Positions 51,463 to 59,850 of a stretch of DNA of 64,000 nucleotides are shown here, one piece after another. Position 1 is the first letter of the stretch. Every line of letters begins with the position of its first letter. The position numbers and the translations under genes are program-made. Source of the stretch: Parahoeflea halophila (GTDB lineage Bacteria > Pseudomonadota > Alphaproteobacteria > Rhizobiales > Rhizobiaceae). Below the pieces are notes generated by a model. That model made no database searches, was not told where the DNA came from, and was given only the letters and a program-made list of their open reading frames with translations. The stretch lies in contig NZ_OCPC01000005.1 of the NCBI RefSeq assembly GCF_900220985.1, positions 248,001-312,000 of the forward strand, given 5' to 3'.

Positions 51463-51877
51463 GGCGTCTTTTCCGTCTTGCCGGAAAGTCCCGACAGGGT
51501 TTCGTTGATTGCCGTTTCGTTGAACGCGTAGCGTCGGTCAGAGCCAGTTCAGGGTTACGGGATCGTGCGACAAACGCAATGAGGTCCTGACCCCGCCCTA
51601 GCCTGCTATATGAATACTTTATTCACATATGGATTGCGGTCATAATATCAGAAACAGTCACGCACTTTTGATGATCCGATCCTCGCGTTCGGGCGTAGAG
51701 CGGCTATCATTACGAGGCGCAAGCGGGGAATTGGCGGTGCGACTGCGCATCAGCGGCGCGTGTCAGACGACACGGCCAGACAAGCCGGTATTTGTTCCAC
51801 GATGCGGGCTTGTTAACTCGTGCCAACTATGATGACTGGCAGGAAATCCATAATCCGTCGCCCTGGGGGCCCAACAG
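51463..51877. other. 415-base gap between the decayed caiB and the porin gene
   Basis: No convincing gene. A short reading frame at 51629-51832 has no ribosome site and no recognisable sequence. At about 51608-51630, TATGAATACTTTATTCACATA contains TGAAT-n5-ATTCA, which resembles the ATGAA/TTCAT repeat before the IclR gene and may be a second site for that regulator at the former caiB promoter. Nothing else recognised. Confidence 0.4.
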
Positions 51878-52654
51878 ATGATTAAAACTCTCCGCTTCAC
51901 CGCAGTTTCGCTCGCTGCAGCCACGCTTGCCGCCTTCGTCCCCCAGGCCAGTGCCCAGGACGCGACCGGCCCGGGAATCTCGCTTGAACTCGGTGTCGCC
52001 GGCAAGGTGTCGGCACGCTATTTCGGATCCAGCAAGCTGGTTCTCTCGCCGGTGCCCCTGATCCGGCTGAAGCGGCTGGAGCTGCCCAATGGCTTCACTA
52101 TCGGCGGCGGCTCGGGCGAAGGCTTTTCGCTGAGCCCCTCCATCGATGTCATCGCCAAGCGCTCGGCGGCCAATTCGCCCGAGCTGGCCGGCCTGAACAC
52201 GATCGGCACCGCCGTTGAGCTTGGTGTCGCTGCGAAGTACCAGATGGGCAATTTTCGGGTCATGGGTGCGGTCAGGCAGGGATTTGGGGGGCACAAGGGT
52301 GTTCGCGCCGAGCTTGGCGCAGATGTCATCGTCCGGCCGGACGAGCAGTGGACATTTTATGGCGGCCCGCGGCTGAACTTCGGCAACAGCAAGTTCACCA
52401 ATACCTATTTCGGCGTCACTGCTGCGGAAGCCTCGGCACTTTACCCTGCGACGACCACTTCGGGCGGGTTGTACAGTGCAGGCCTTGAAGCCGGAGTTCG
52501 GTTCCAGGTCGACAACAACTGGGCCATCGAGGCAGAAGCCGGCTGGTCGCGGCTGACCGGCGACGCAGCCTCGTCCCCGATCGCCGTTCAGGGCTCCAGG
52601 AACCAGTACAGTGCTTCGCTGGGCGTGGTCCGCCGTTTCGACATCGGCTTTTAG
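51878..52654 (+). CDS. MipA/OmpV-family outer membrane protein
   Basis: 258 residues: a Sec signal peptide (M-I-K-T-L-R-F, hydrophobic core, cleavage after A-S-A) then a beta-rich sequence with alternating hydrophobic residues and a C-terminal R-R-F-D-I-G-F ending in Phe, as in outer-membrane barrels. F-Y-G-G-P-R-L-N-F-G and F-T-N-T-Y-F-G-V-T-A-A-E-A are typical of MipA/OmpV proteins. It probably forms a scaffold or channel in the outer membrane. It stands alone with no operon partner. Confidence 0.87.
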   Translation: MIKTLRFTAVSLAAATLAAFVPQASAQDATGPGISLELGVAGKVSARYFGSSKLVLSPVPLIRLKRLELPNGFTIGGGSGEGFSLSPSIDVIAKRSAANSPELAGLNTIGTAVELGVAAKYQMGNFRVMGAVRQGFGGHKGVRAELGADVIVRPDEQWTFYGGPRLNFGNSKFTNTYFGVTAAEASALYPATTTSGGLYSAGLEAGVRFQVDNNWAIEAEAGWSRLTGDAASSPIAVQGSRNQYSASLGVVRRFDIGF

Positions 52655-52693
52655 CGTCTTACCACACCAAAACGGTATGTTTTGCGCCCGGCA

Positions 52694-53137
52694 TCAGCGC
52701 CGGGTCGATGGGCGGCGAGTCGAAAGGATCAGATTGGTTTCGCTTGCGGTGATTCCGTCGATATTGCGGATTCGAACCAGTGTGTCGTCGAGCTGCTGCA
52801 AGGTATCGGTCGCCAGGTCAATGATAAGATCCCAGCGTCCATTGGTCGAGTGGATGGCCTGAACAGCCGGCAGGCCCTGCAATTGTGCTGTGATCCGATC
52901 GGTGCCCCTGCCCTCAATGCAGACCAGGGTCAGCCCGCGAACAGGAGCTGTGGTCACGTCGGCCCGGGTCTGCACAGAGAATCCGGCTATCTCTCCGCTC
53001 GACACCAACCTTTCAATGCGGTTGCGTACCGTTGCACGGGCAAGCTTCAACTTAGCCGCAAGGTCGGAAATCGACGCGCGGCCGTCACGCCTCAAGGCGG
53101 CGATCAGGCGGGTATCAATTTCATCAAGCTTTGACAT
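52694..53137 (-). CDS. Lrp/AsnC-family regulator of the arginase operon
   Basis: 147 residues from the ATG at 53137; a longer reading to 53371 has no support. N-terminal helix-turn-helix L-D-E-I-D-T-R-L-I-A-A-L-R-R-D-G-R-A, then L-A-R-A-T-V-R-N-R-I-E-R-L, and an Lrp ligand domain ending with the G-R-W-D-L-I-I-D strand. It is divergent from arginase and ornithine cyclodeaminase, an arrangement known for arginine and ornithine catabolic genes in agrobacteria. The inducer is probably arginine or ornithine. The 53138-53385 gap would hold both promoters. Confidence 0.88.
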   Translation of the reverse strand: MSKLDEIDTRLIAALRRDGRASISDLAAKLKLARATVRNRIERLVSSGEIAGFSVQTRADVTTAPVRGLTLVCIEGRGTDRITAQLQGLPAVQAIHSTNGRWDLIIDLATDTLQQLDDTLVRIRNIDGITASETNLILSTRRPSTRR

Positions 53138-53385
53138 GACTCTTACCCGTCCGTTGGACAGATTTATCGATTTGCTCACATTCCACCAATTAGACCGCGA
53201 AATCAGTAAAGTCCACGCCAGCGAAGCGGCTGGCCAGCAGTCTGAAAGCGGTTTTTGAATGCCGCAACCTTCCAAATTGATAAATCCGCCTGCCATAAAC
53301 GCTGCCTCAATGCCCGAAATGGTCAATTTTCCTCTTTCAAGCGCCGCACGCCCCTGCGACCAAAGGCTCAACGAAGGGGTGAGAC

Positions 53386-54309
53386 ATGAACCAGCATTGC
53401 ATTATCCTGGGGGCACCGGTCGACAGCGGGCAGTCCAATCCCGGCTGCCTGATGGGGCCAGCCTCCTACCGGGTCGCGGGGCTTGCCTCCGCACTGGAAG
53501 AGCTTGGCTGCACCGTTCAGGATCAGGGTGACGTTGCTCCGCGGCCAGCGAACGCCGCGGCTTGCAACAACCCCGCAGTGCATTCGCTGCCCGAAACAAT
53601 CGCCTGGACCGAAGCGCTGTCCGCAGCGGCCCAGGATGCCGCATCACAAGGGTTTCCGATCTTTCTGGGCGGTGACCACAGCCTGTCGCTGGGAACCGTG
53701 GCCGGCGTAGCGGCCCATGCCCGCGCGATGAACAGGTCCTTGTTTGTGCTCTGGCTTGATGCGCACAGTGATTTCCACACGCCGATGACCACCGGCTCCG
53801 GCAACCTGCACGGCACGCCTGTGGCCTATATTTCCGGGCGCTCGGATTTCGACAGCTTCCCGCCTTTCCCCGACCCGGTGCCGGCAGAGCGAATCTGCCT
53901 GTTCGGTATCCGCTCGGTAGACCCGGCCGAACGCACAGCACTTGGCGAGCATGGCATAACCCCGGTTGACATGCGCGAACTCGACGAACGCGGTTTTGTT
54001 GCGCCGCTGAGGGCGTTTCTCGATCAGGTCCGTGCAGCAAACGGCATGCTGCATGTCTCCCTCGACGTCGATTTTCTCGACCCAGCAATCGCGCCGGCGG
54101 TCGGAACCACGGTGCCCGGCGGCGCCACCTTCCGCGAAGCCCATCTGGTGATGGAAATGCTGCACGAGGCACGCCTCGCGACCTCGCTCGATCTTGTCGA
54201 GCTCAATCCGTTTCTCGATGAGCGCGGGCGCACCGCCCGGCTGATGGTCGATCTGACGGCGAGCCTGATGGGCCGCAAGGTCTTCGACCGGACCAACCGA
54301 ACCAGCTGA
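53386..54309 (+). CDS. Arginase
   Basis: 307 residues, AAGGGGTGAG before the ATG. Manganese-site motifs are complete: G-G-D-H-S-L-S, L-D-A-H-S-D-F-H-T-P and S-L-D-V-D-F-L-D-P-A-I-A-P, plus the V-P-G-G loop. It hydrolyses arginine to ornithine and urea. The downstream neighbour converts ornithine to proline, so the pair is a short arginine-to-proline route yielding usable nitrogen. Confidence 0.93.
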   Translation: MNQHCIILGAPVDSGQSNPGCLMGPASYRVAGLASALEELGCTVQDQGDVAPRPANAAACNNPAVHSLPETIAWTEALSAAAQDAASQGFPIFLGGDHSLSLGTVAGVAAHARAMNRSLFVLWLDAHSDFHTPMTTGSGNLHGTPVAYISGRSDFDSFPPFPDPVPAERICLFGIRSVDPAERTALGEHGITPVDMRELDERGFVAPLRAFLDQVRAANGMLHVSLDVDFLDPAIAPAVGTTVPGGATFREAHLVMEMLHEARLATSLDLVELNPFLDERGRTARLMVDLTASLMGRKVFDRTNRTS

Positions 54310-54339
54310 CTTGCAATAGCTCTTATCCGGAGACAGCCT

Positions 54340-55392
54340 ATGACACCTCCTTCCGACCTCGCCTATGTCCCCTTCATCAGCGTCGAAAACATGATGCGGC
54401 TTGTTCACTCGATCGGCATCGAAACCGTACTGAGAGAGCTTGCCGAGGCGATCGAGCACGACTTCACCCGCTGGCCGATGTTTGACAAGACGCCGCGGCT
54501 CGGCAGCCATTCGGACGTCGGCGTCATCGAGCTGATGCCGACCTCGGACGGTGATCTCTACGGATTCAAGTATGTCAATGGTCACCCGTCCAACACCAAG
54601 CAGGGCCTGCAGACCGTGACGGCCTTCGGGCTTTTGGCGCAGGTCTCGTCCGGCTACCCGGTGCTCCTCACAGAAATGACCGTGCTTACGGCACTCAGAA
54701 CAGCCGCAACATCCGCGATGGCGGCCCGTCATCTGGCCCCGAAGGGCGCGAAAACCATGGCTGTGATCGGCAACGGCGCCCAGTCCGAATTCCAGTCCCT
54801 GGCTTTCAAGGCCGTACTTGGCATCGAACAGGTCCGGCTCTACGACATCGATCCGGCAGCGACTGCGAAGTGCGCGCGCAATCTCGCCGGGTCGGGGCTC
54901 AAGGTGACGAGTTGCTCTTCTTCCCAGGAAGCGATGGAGGGAGCACAGATCGTCACCACATGCACAGCCGACAAGCAATATGCGACCATTCTCACTGACA
55001 ACATGATCGGCGACGGCATCCACATCAACGCCATCGGCGGCGACTGCCCGGGCAAGACCGAGTTGCACAAGGACATCCTGCTGCGTTCGGACATATTCGT
55101 CGAGTACCCGCCGCAGACCCGGATCGAAGGCGAAATCCAGCAGCTGCCGGAGGATTATCCCGTAACCGAACTCTGGCAGGTGATCACCGGTCAGGCAGAG
55201 GGCCGGACATCGGCTTCGCAGATCACGCTGTTTGACGGCGTCGGCTTTGCCATCGAAGATTTTTCGGCGCTGAAGTATGTGCATCAGCGGGCGCTCAACA
55301 CCGGTCACGTCCAGCAGCTTGACATGATTGCCGATCCCGACGATCCGCGTGACCTGTTCGGCATGCTGTCACGCGCCGGCGAGCCTGGCTGA
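54340..55392 (+). CDS. Ornithine cyclodeaminase
   Basis: 350 residues, CGGAGACAGCC before the ATG. Ocd/mu-crystallin family: T-E-M-T-V-L-T-A-L-R-T-A-A-T-S-A-M-A (substrate and NAD contact), nucleotide loop A-V-I-G-N-G-A-Q-S-E-F-Q, D-I-D-P-A-A, and I-G-G-D-C-P-G-K-T-E-L with the catalytic Asp. It turns ornithine into proline and ammonia using bound NAD. It starts 30 bases after arginase and is co-transcribed with it. Confidence 0.93.
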   Translation: MTPPSDLAYVPFISVENMMRLVHSIGIETVLRELAEAIEHDFTRWPMFDKTPRLGSHSDVGVIELMPTSDGDLYGFKYVNGHPSNTKQGLQTVTAFGLLAQVSSGYPVLLTEMTVLTALRTAATSAMAARHLAPKGAKTMAVIGNGAQSEFQSLAFKAVLGIEQVRLYDIDPAATAKCARNLAGSGLKVTSCSSSQEAMEGAQIVTTCTADKQYATILTDNMIGDGIHINAIGGDCPGKTELHKDILLRSDIFVEYPPQTRIEGEIQQLPEDYPVTELWQVITGQAEGRTSASQITLFDGVGFAIEDFSALKYVHQRALNTGHVQQLDMIADPDDPRDLFGMLSRAGEPG

Positions 55393-55457
55393 AGCAGCCC
55401 CGCAAACAATCGGCCAGCAACCTTGGCGAAGCCGGTGACACGGGGTATTGGACTGTC

Positions 55458-55940
55458 ATGACCAGTCCAGCCGCTGAAACCCCGCCCATTCATCTGCTCG
55501 TGGATGCCGATGCCTGCCCGGTGCGCGAAGAGGCCGTGAAGGTGGCGCTGCGTCACGGCATCAAGGTGACCTTCGTGTCCAACAGTTTTTTTCGGATCGA
55601 GAGCGATCCGCTGGTGGAGCGGGAAATCGTGCCGGGCAATTTCGATGCCGCCGATGATCGCATCGTCGAGCTTGTCACCAGCAAGGCCGTGGTGGTGACC
55701 GCCGACATCCTGCTGGCCGAACGCTGCCTGAAGGCCGAAGCCGCCGCCGTCATGAGCCATACCGGCAAGCCGTTTACCCATGATTCCATCGGCATGGCCG
55801 TGGCGACACGCTCGATCATGGCGGACCTGAGAGCCGGCGGTGCGCAGATGGGCGGGCCGGCGCCGTTTTCCCGCCAGGACCGTTCCCGCTTTCTCTCGGC
55901 ACTGGACCTGGCCATCGTGCGGCTCAAGCGGCACGGCTGA
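55458..55940 (+). CDS. YaiI/YqxD-family protein (DUF188)
   Basis: 160 residues, the family's usual size. It opens with the conserved L-V-D-A-D-A-C-P-V-R-E-E-A and has the PIN-like acidic positions in A-D-D-R-I-V-E and V-V-T-A-D-I-L-L-A, with D-S-I-G-M-A-V-A-T-R near the C-terminus. The fold suggests a nuclease-like protein, but the function is unknown. The ribosome site is poor. It follows ornithine cyclodeaminase by 65 bases but is probably unrelated in function. Confidence 0.88.
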   Translation: MTSPAAETPPIHLLVDADACPVREEAVKVALRHGIKVTFVSNSFFRIESDPLVEREIVPGNFDAADDRIVELVTSKAVVVTADILLAERCLKAEAAAVMSHTGKPFTHDSIGMAVATRSIMADLRAGGAQMGGPAPFSRQDRSRFLSALDLAIVRLKRHG

Positions 55941-56161
55941 AGCCGGGATCTGCCCGCTCCATTTTCGCAACTTGCAAGATAATCTGCTTTGTTTTCCATT
56001 TCTTCTGGACAATCGATGGCGCAAGCGTTCAATAGGAGCGGTGAAAACGCCCGACCATGTCCGGATATGGTTCGCCCGAACAACGGCCCTGACCCAGTGG
56101 CCATGGGTGGCCTTCCGGTTGCACCGGGCGCAGAACACACTGAATACCAAGGATATGATTC

Positions 56162-57097
56162 ATGGCCTATGTGGACATGCTCAAGACATTTGTGCGCGTT
56201 TATGAGCTGGGCAGCATGTCGGCTGCCGCGCGTGACCTGCGGGTTTCGGCAGCGGTCTCTTCCAGCCGGATTTCAGACCTCGAGAAGAGCCTTGGCGTGC
56301 GCCTGTTCAACCGCACCACCCGCAGTCTGCGCGCCACGGCGCATGGCGAGTTGTTCTACAAGGGCGCGATCAAGATCCTCGACACCATCCGCGAGGTCGA
56401 AGGCGGCATTGCTGAAATCACCGCCCAGCCGAAAGGGACCCTGTTCATCTCCGCCCCGCTGGCGCTCGGCAAGAAGCTGGTGGCGCCCCTGATTCCGGCA
56501 TTCAAGGCAGAGTATCCCGATATCAATGTCCGGCTCAGGCTGTCGGACCGCAAGGTCGATATCGCCCAGGAAGGTCTTGATGCGGCCTTCGTGCTCGGCC
56601 CGCTTCCCGATTCGGACCTCCGGGTACGGGCGATCCACGATTTCGAGCGCGTGCTGGTCGCCTCGCCCGGATATATTGAAAAACACGGCATCCCCCGCGA
56701 CGGCGACGAGATCATCTCCGACAAGCACAAGTGCCTATTGCTGCGTTATCCCGGCGCCACAGAGTTCTACTGGAACCTCGTGGTCAATGGCGAAATCCGC
56801 CAGTACCATCCGGAAGGCTCGCTGGAGAGCGACGATGGTGACGTGCTTACCGCCTGGGCACTTGCCGATTGCGGCATCGCCAGCAAGACCCGTTACGACG
56901 TGGCAGCGCACCTTGATGCAGGAAATTTGATCGAAGTGGCGACCGAAACGCCGCAGACACAACAGCCCTTCTCCTGCCTCTATCCGCACAAGCGGCTGCA
57001 GGACCCGAAGGTCAAACTGTTCATCGACCACGTCATCAAGGGGATCCGGGCGGAGATAGACCGCACGGCGGCTTCAACATCTTCAGGAAAAATTTGA
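56162..57097 (+). CDS. LysR-family transcriptional regulator
   Basis: 311 residues, AAGGATATG before the ATG. LysR helix-turn-helix: M-L-K-T-F-V-R-V-Y-E-L-G-S-M-S-A-A-A-R-D (spaced), then S-R-I-S-D-L-E-K-S-L-G-V-R-L-F-N-R-T-T-R. The effector domain has the usual G-T-L-F-I-S-A-P start. It precedes allantoicase on the same strand by 80 bases, so control of purine breakdown is likely. The 55941-56161 gap upstream contains no recognised gene. Confidence 0.88.
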   Translation: MAYVDMLKTFVRVYELGSMSAAARDLRVSAAVSSSRISDLEKSLGVRLFNRTTRSLRATAHGELFYKGAIKILDTIREVEGGIAEITAQPKGTLFISAPLALGKKLVAPLIPAFKAEYPDINVRLRLSDRKVDIAQEGLDAAFVLGPLPDSDLRVRAIHDFERVLVASPGYIEKHGIPRDGDEIISDKHKCLLLRYPGATEFYWNLVVNGEIRQYHPEGSLESDDGDVLTAWALADCGIASKTRYDVAAHLDAGNLIEVATETPQTQQPFSCLYPHKRLQDPKVKLFIDHVIKGIRAEIDRTAASTSSGKI

Positions 57098-57136
57098 AAC
57101 CGGACCGCATTTTCCTTGCATACTATAGGCTTTGAA

Positions 57137-57158
57137 ATCCGGGATGGTGATCCCGGAT
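57137..57158. promoter_or_regulatory. Perfect inverted repeat before allantoicase
   Basis: ATCCGGGAT-ggtg-ATCCCGGAT, 9-bp arms, 19 bases before the allantoicase ATG and 39 after the LysR stop. There is no T-run, so an operator or a translational hairpin is more likely than a terminator. Confidence 0.5.
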
Positions 57159-57177
57159 GTATTCGTCCAGGAGAGAC

Positions 57178-58191
57178 ATGATGAGTGAGCACGCGCCGGC
57201 GCAACTCCCAGGCTTTGCCCGCAATTCCGTCAACCTCGCATCAGCGGGACTTGGCGCCAGGGGCATTTTCGTGACCGACGAGTTCTTCGCACCGCTCGAG
57301 CGCATGCTCGCAGATCAGCCCGCGGTGTTCATCGAGGACAAGTTCGATGATCACGGCAAATGGATGGATGGCTGGGAAAGCCGCCGCAAACGGGTCCTTG
57401 GCCATGATTTCGCGGTCATCCGGCTTGCAACCGCCGGGCGCATCGACGGTTTCGACGTCGACACGTCGCATTTCACCGGCAATTATCCACCCGCGGCGCG
57501 CATTGAGGCCTGCAATGTCATAGGCGATCCCGATGGCAACACCGAATGGACCGAGGTGCTTGGCACATCGCCGCTGGGGCCGAACGCGCATCATTACCTT
57601 CCGTCTCAGTCCTCCGAAATCTTCACCCATGTGCGGCTGCATATCTATCCGGACGGCGGCGTGGCGCGGCTGCGGGTTTACGGACAACCCTTCCTCGACC
57701 GGGCCCGGGTCGGCGACGGCGACATCGAACTCTCGTCCGCACTCAATGGCGGCCGCATCATCGGCTTCTCGGATGCGCATTACGGATCCTATCACCGCCT
57801 GCTGGCACCGGGCCGCGGCGAAAACATGGGCGATGGCTGGGAAACCAGCCGGCGCCGGGTTCCGGGCAACGAATGGATCGTTGTCGCCCTGGGCGCACGT
57901 GGTGTGCTCTCCGGCGCGATCGTCGACACCGCCTATTTCAAGGGCAACTTCCCCGACATGTGTTCGATCCAGGCCGCAGACATGAGCGAATTTGGAACCG
58001 ATGCCAGAGACGCCATCATCACCGCATCGATGTTCTGGCCGCAACTGATCCCGCAACAGAAGCTTCAGGCGGACCATGTGCATGATCTCTCCGCACATAT
58101 CCGGGACACCGGGCCGGTGACCCATGTGCGGCTCAACATCTACCCCGATGGCGGCGTCAGCCGGCTGAAGCTGACCGGGCGGATTGCCTAG
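57178..58191 (+). CDS. alc: Allantoicase
   Basis: 337 residues from the ATG at 57178 (AGGAG four bases upstream; the adjacent ATG at 57181 is equally possible). Allantoicase is a tandem repeat of two similar domains, and both are seen here: D-G-W-E-S-R-R-K-R near residue 70 and D-G-W-E-T-S-R-R-R near 220, each followed by F-D-V-D-T-S-H-F or V-D-T-A-Y-F-K-G-N-F-P, and V-R-L-H-I-Y-P-D-G-G-V-A-R-L or V-R-L-N-I-Y-P-D-G-G-V-S-R-L. It hydrolyses allantoate to ureidoglycolate and urea. Confidence 0.95.
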   Translation: MMSEHAPAQLPGFARNSVNLASAGLGARGIFVTDEFFAPLERMLADQPAVFIEDKFDDHGKWMDGWESRRKRVLGHDFAVIRLATAGRIDGFDVDTSHFTGNYPPAARIEACNVIGDPDGNTEWTEVLGTSPLGPNAHHYLPSQSSEIFTHVRLHIYPDGGVARLRVYGQPFLDRARVGDGDIELSSALNGGRIIGFSDAHYGSYHRLLAPGRGENMGDGWETSRRRVPGNEWIVVALGARGVLSGAIVDTAYFKGNFPDMCSIQAADMSEFGTDARDAIITASMFWPQLIPQQKLQADHVHDLSAHIRDTGPVTHVRLNIYPDGGVSRLKLTGRIA

Positions 58192-58349
58192 GGGGCAGTG
58201 ACGGGCAGTCGCGACATAGTTCGTGTGTTTTCGACGGGAACACCCGGAAAGAGACAATCTGATACGGTCCGCCGGCCCGGCATCCTGATTAAGGCCATCG
58301 CCATGCAGATCCAGACTATACGCAACGGACCAGTGGTCTCGGCAACACG

Positions 58350-58440
58350 GCCAGGATCCTGATGACGTCCGGGCTTCTGTCGGCGGCCGTCGTCTCGATC
58401 GTGCTCAACCTGATTCTGCGCGAGACCCTCGAAGACCGAG
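58350..58440 (+). pseudogene. Relic of a uracil/xanthine permease C-terminus
   Basis: In one frame: A-R-I-L-M-T-S-G-L-L, then A-A-V-V-S-I-V-L-N-L-I-L-R-E-T-L. This resembles the last membrane helix of nucleobase:cation symporters (T-S-G-x-x-x-A-x-x-x-I-V-L-N-L-x-L-P). There is no start, and nothing else of the gene remains in 58192-58349. Its place between allantoicase and the terminator fits a former purine-uptake gene of the same unit. Only about 30 codons match, so this is tentative. Confidence 0.45.
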
Positions 58441-58461
58441 AACGGCATCGACCGGAAACTC

Positions 58462-58495
58462 AAAAAGCCCCGGTTTGCGCCGGGGCTTTTTCTTT
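58462..58495. terminator. Strong bidirectional terminator
   Basis: Arms AAAAAGCCCCGG (58462-58473) and CCGGGGCTTTTT (58480-58491) form a perfect 12-bp pairing with loop TTTGCG. T-runs occur on both strands, so it ends both the allantoicase transcript (plus) and the rpe transcript (minus). Confidence 0.93.
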
Positions 58496-58536
58496 GGTGG
58501 ACCCGGTTTGACCGGTAAAGTGCCCGCCGTGCGGCT

Positions 58537-59226
58537 TCAGCCTGCAGCCTCGGCTGCGCGGCGGATGGCGGAAATGTTTCTGGCCCAGGCCTCTTCGCCG
58601 TCGCCGTTGAATACGGCCGATCCGGCAACCAGCACGTCCGCACCGGCGGCCGTGACCAGCGGCGCGGTCGCCGGGGTGACGCCGCCGTCGATCTCGATGT
58701 GGATCGGGCGGTCGCCGATCATCTTCTTGACCCGCGCCACCTTGTCGACCACCGCGGGGATGAAGGCCTGGCCGCCAAAGCCGGGGTTGACGGTCATCAA
58801 CAGGATCAGGTCAAGCCGGTCGAGCACATATTCGATGACGTTTTCCGGCGTCGACGGGTTGAGCGAAACCCCGGCCTTCTTGCCCAGCGCCCGGATCGCC
58901 TGCAGCGAGCGGTCGAGGTGCCTGGTTGCTTCGGCATGCACGGTGATGATGTCGCAGCCGGCATCGGCGAAGGCCTCGAGATAGGGATCGCAGGGCTCGA
59001 TCATCAGATGGCAGTCGAAGACCGCCTCGGTGCGCGGGCGCACGGCCTTGATGATGCCGGGACCGAAGGTGATGTTGGGCACGAAATGGCCGTCCATCAC
59101 ATCGAGATGAACCCAGTCGGCGCCGGCGCGCATGACCCCTTCGATGTCATCACCGAGGCGGGAAAAATCAGCCGAGAGGATGGACGGGGCAATCAGGATG
59201 GGCTTGGTATCTGTGGGCTTTGACAT
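58537..59226 (-). CDS. rpe: Ribulose-phosphate 3-epimerase
   Basis: 229 residues, AAGGCAAGCGCCC before the ATG. TIM-barrel epimerase motifs: [44 protein letters not shown], and [10 protein letters not shown] with the phosphate-binding end G-S-A-V-F. The catalytic Asp pair and metal His are present. It interconverts ribulose-5-phosphate and xylulose-5-phosphate in the pentose phosphate pathway. Single-gene unit, convergent with allantoicase. Confidence 0.96.
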   Translation of the reverse strand: MSKPTDTKPILIAPSILSADFSRLGDDIEGVMRAGADWVHLDVMDGHFVPNITFGPGIIKAVRPRTEAVFDCHLMIEPCDPYLEAFADAGCDIITVHAEATRHLDRSLQAIRALGKKAGVSLNPSTPENVIEYVLDRLDLILLMTVNPGFGGQAFIPAVVDKVARVKKMIGDRPIHIEIDGGVTPATAPLVTAAGADVLVAGSAVFNGDGEEAWARNISAIRRAAEAAG

Positions 59227-59410
59227 GGGCGCTTGCCTTCAGTTGATAGCGGCCGTGCCCGATGGCCCCGGCCCGTTGCGCAGCGGTTTGCCCGATCCAA
59301 AGCGCCAAGGTCAAGCCGACTCTTGATCATGCCTGTGCAAAGCTCTGCTGCCTCTTGCCCGAATCATGGAGTTGCAGGCAGGCTCCGGCGCAAACTCACA
59401 GGAGCCCACA

Positions 59411-59827
59411 ATGACCAGACCGCCGATCAGCCATTCGATTGTCTTCACCTATACCACTGACCTCGGACGCGGATCGCGGTTTCTGCGCGAGGTAATGGAA
59501 CTGGACTTCGTCGTCGACCAGGGTGCCTGCCACATCTACCGGCTGACCCCGTTGAGCTATATCGGCGTGTGCAATCTGCCCGACCGCCCGCAGGGAACCG
59601 CAGGCGTTACGCTGACCATCGTTTCGCCCGACGTCGACGGATGGCGCGACTTCCTCGAAGCCAAGGGCGTGACTTACGTCAGCGGTCCGGAACACAGTGC
59701 CGAATTCGGGGTCTACTCGTCGCTGTTTCACTCGCCGGATGGTTACCGGGTGGAGATCCAGAGTTTTGACGACCCGGAGTGGGACAAGGGCACCATCGGG
59801 GGCAGTATCGGGGGCAGCATCGGCTGA
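59411..59827 (+). CDS. VOC-family (glyoxalase fold) protein
   Basis: 138 residues from the ATG at 59411 (AGGAGCCCAC upstream). Glyoxalase/bleomycin-resistance fold: I-S-H-S-I-V-F-T-Y-T-T-D-L at the start, F-Y-x-type segment F-L-R-E-V-M-E-L-D-F, and F-H-S-P-D-G-Y-R-V-E-I-Q-S-F near the end with the metal-ligand Glu. The C-terminus carries a short repeat, I-G-G-S-I-G-G-S-I-G, from a 12-base tandem duplication. Substrate unknown. It is convergent with the enolase-superfamily gene. Confidence 0.85.
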   Translation: MTRPPISHSIVFTYTTDLGRGSRFLREVMELDFVVDQGACHIYRLTPLSYIGVCNLPDRPQGTAGVTLTIVSPDVDGWRDFLEAKGVTYVSGPEHSAEFGVYSSLFHSPDGYRVEIQSFDDPEWDKGTIGGSIGGSIG

Positions 59828-59850
59828 CACTGCCCTTCCCTTCTTGCTGA

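Noticed and set aside
51629-51832. Small open frame before the MipA/OmpV gene
   Set aside because: No ribosome site, no hydrophobic or conserved pattern; probably chance.
56041-56205. 54-codon GTG frame upstream of the LysR gene
   Set aside because: It overlaps the LysR start, and the ribosome-site spacing is too short; no recognisable sequence.
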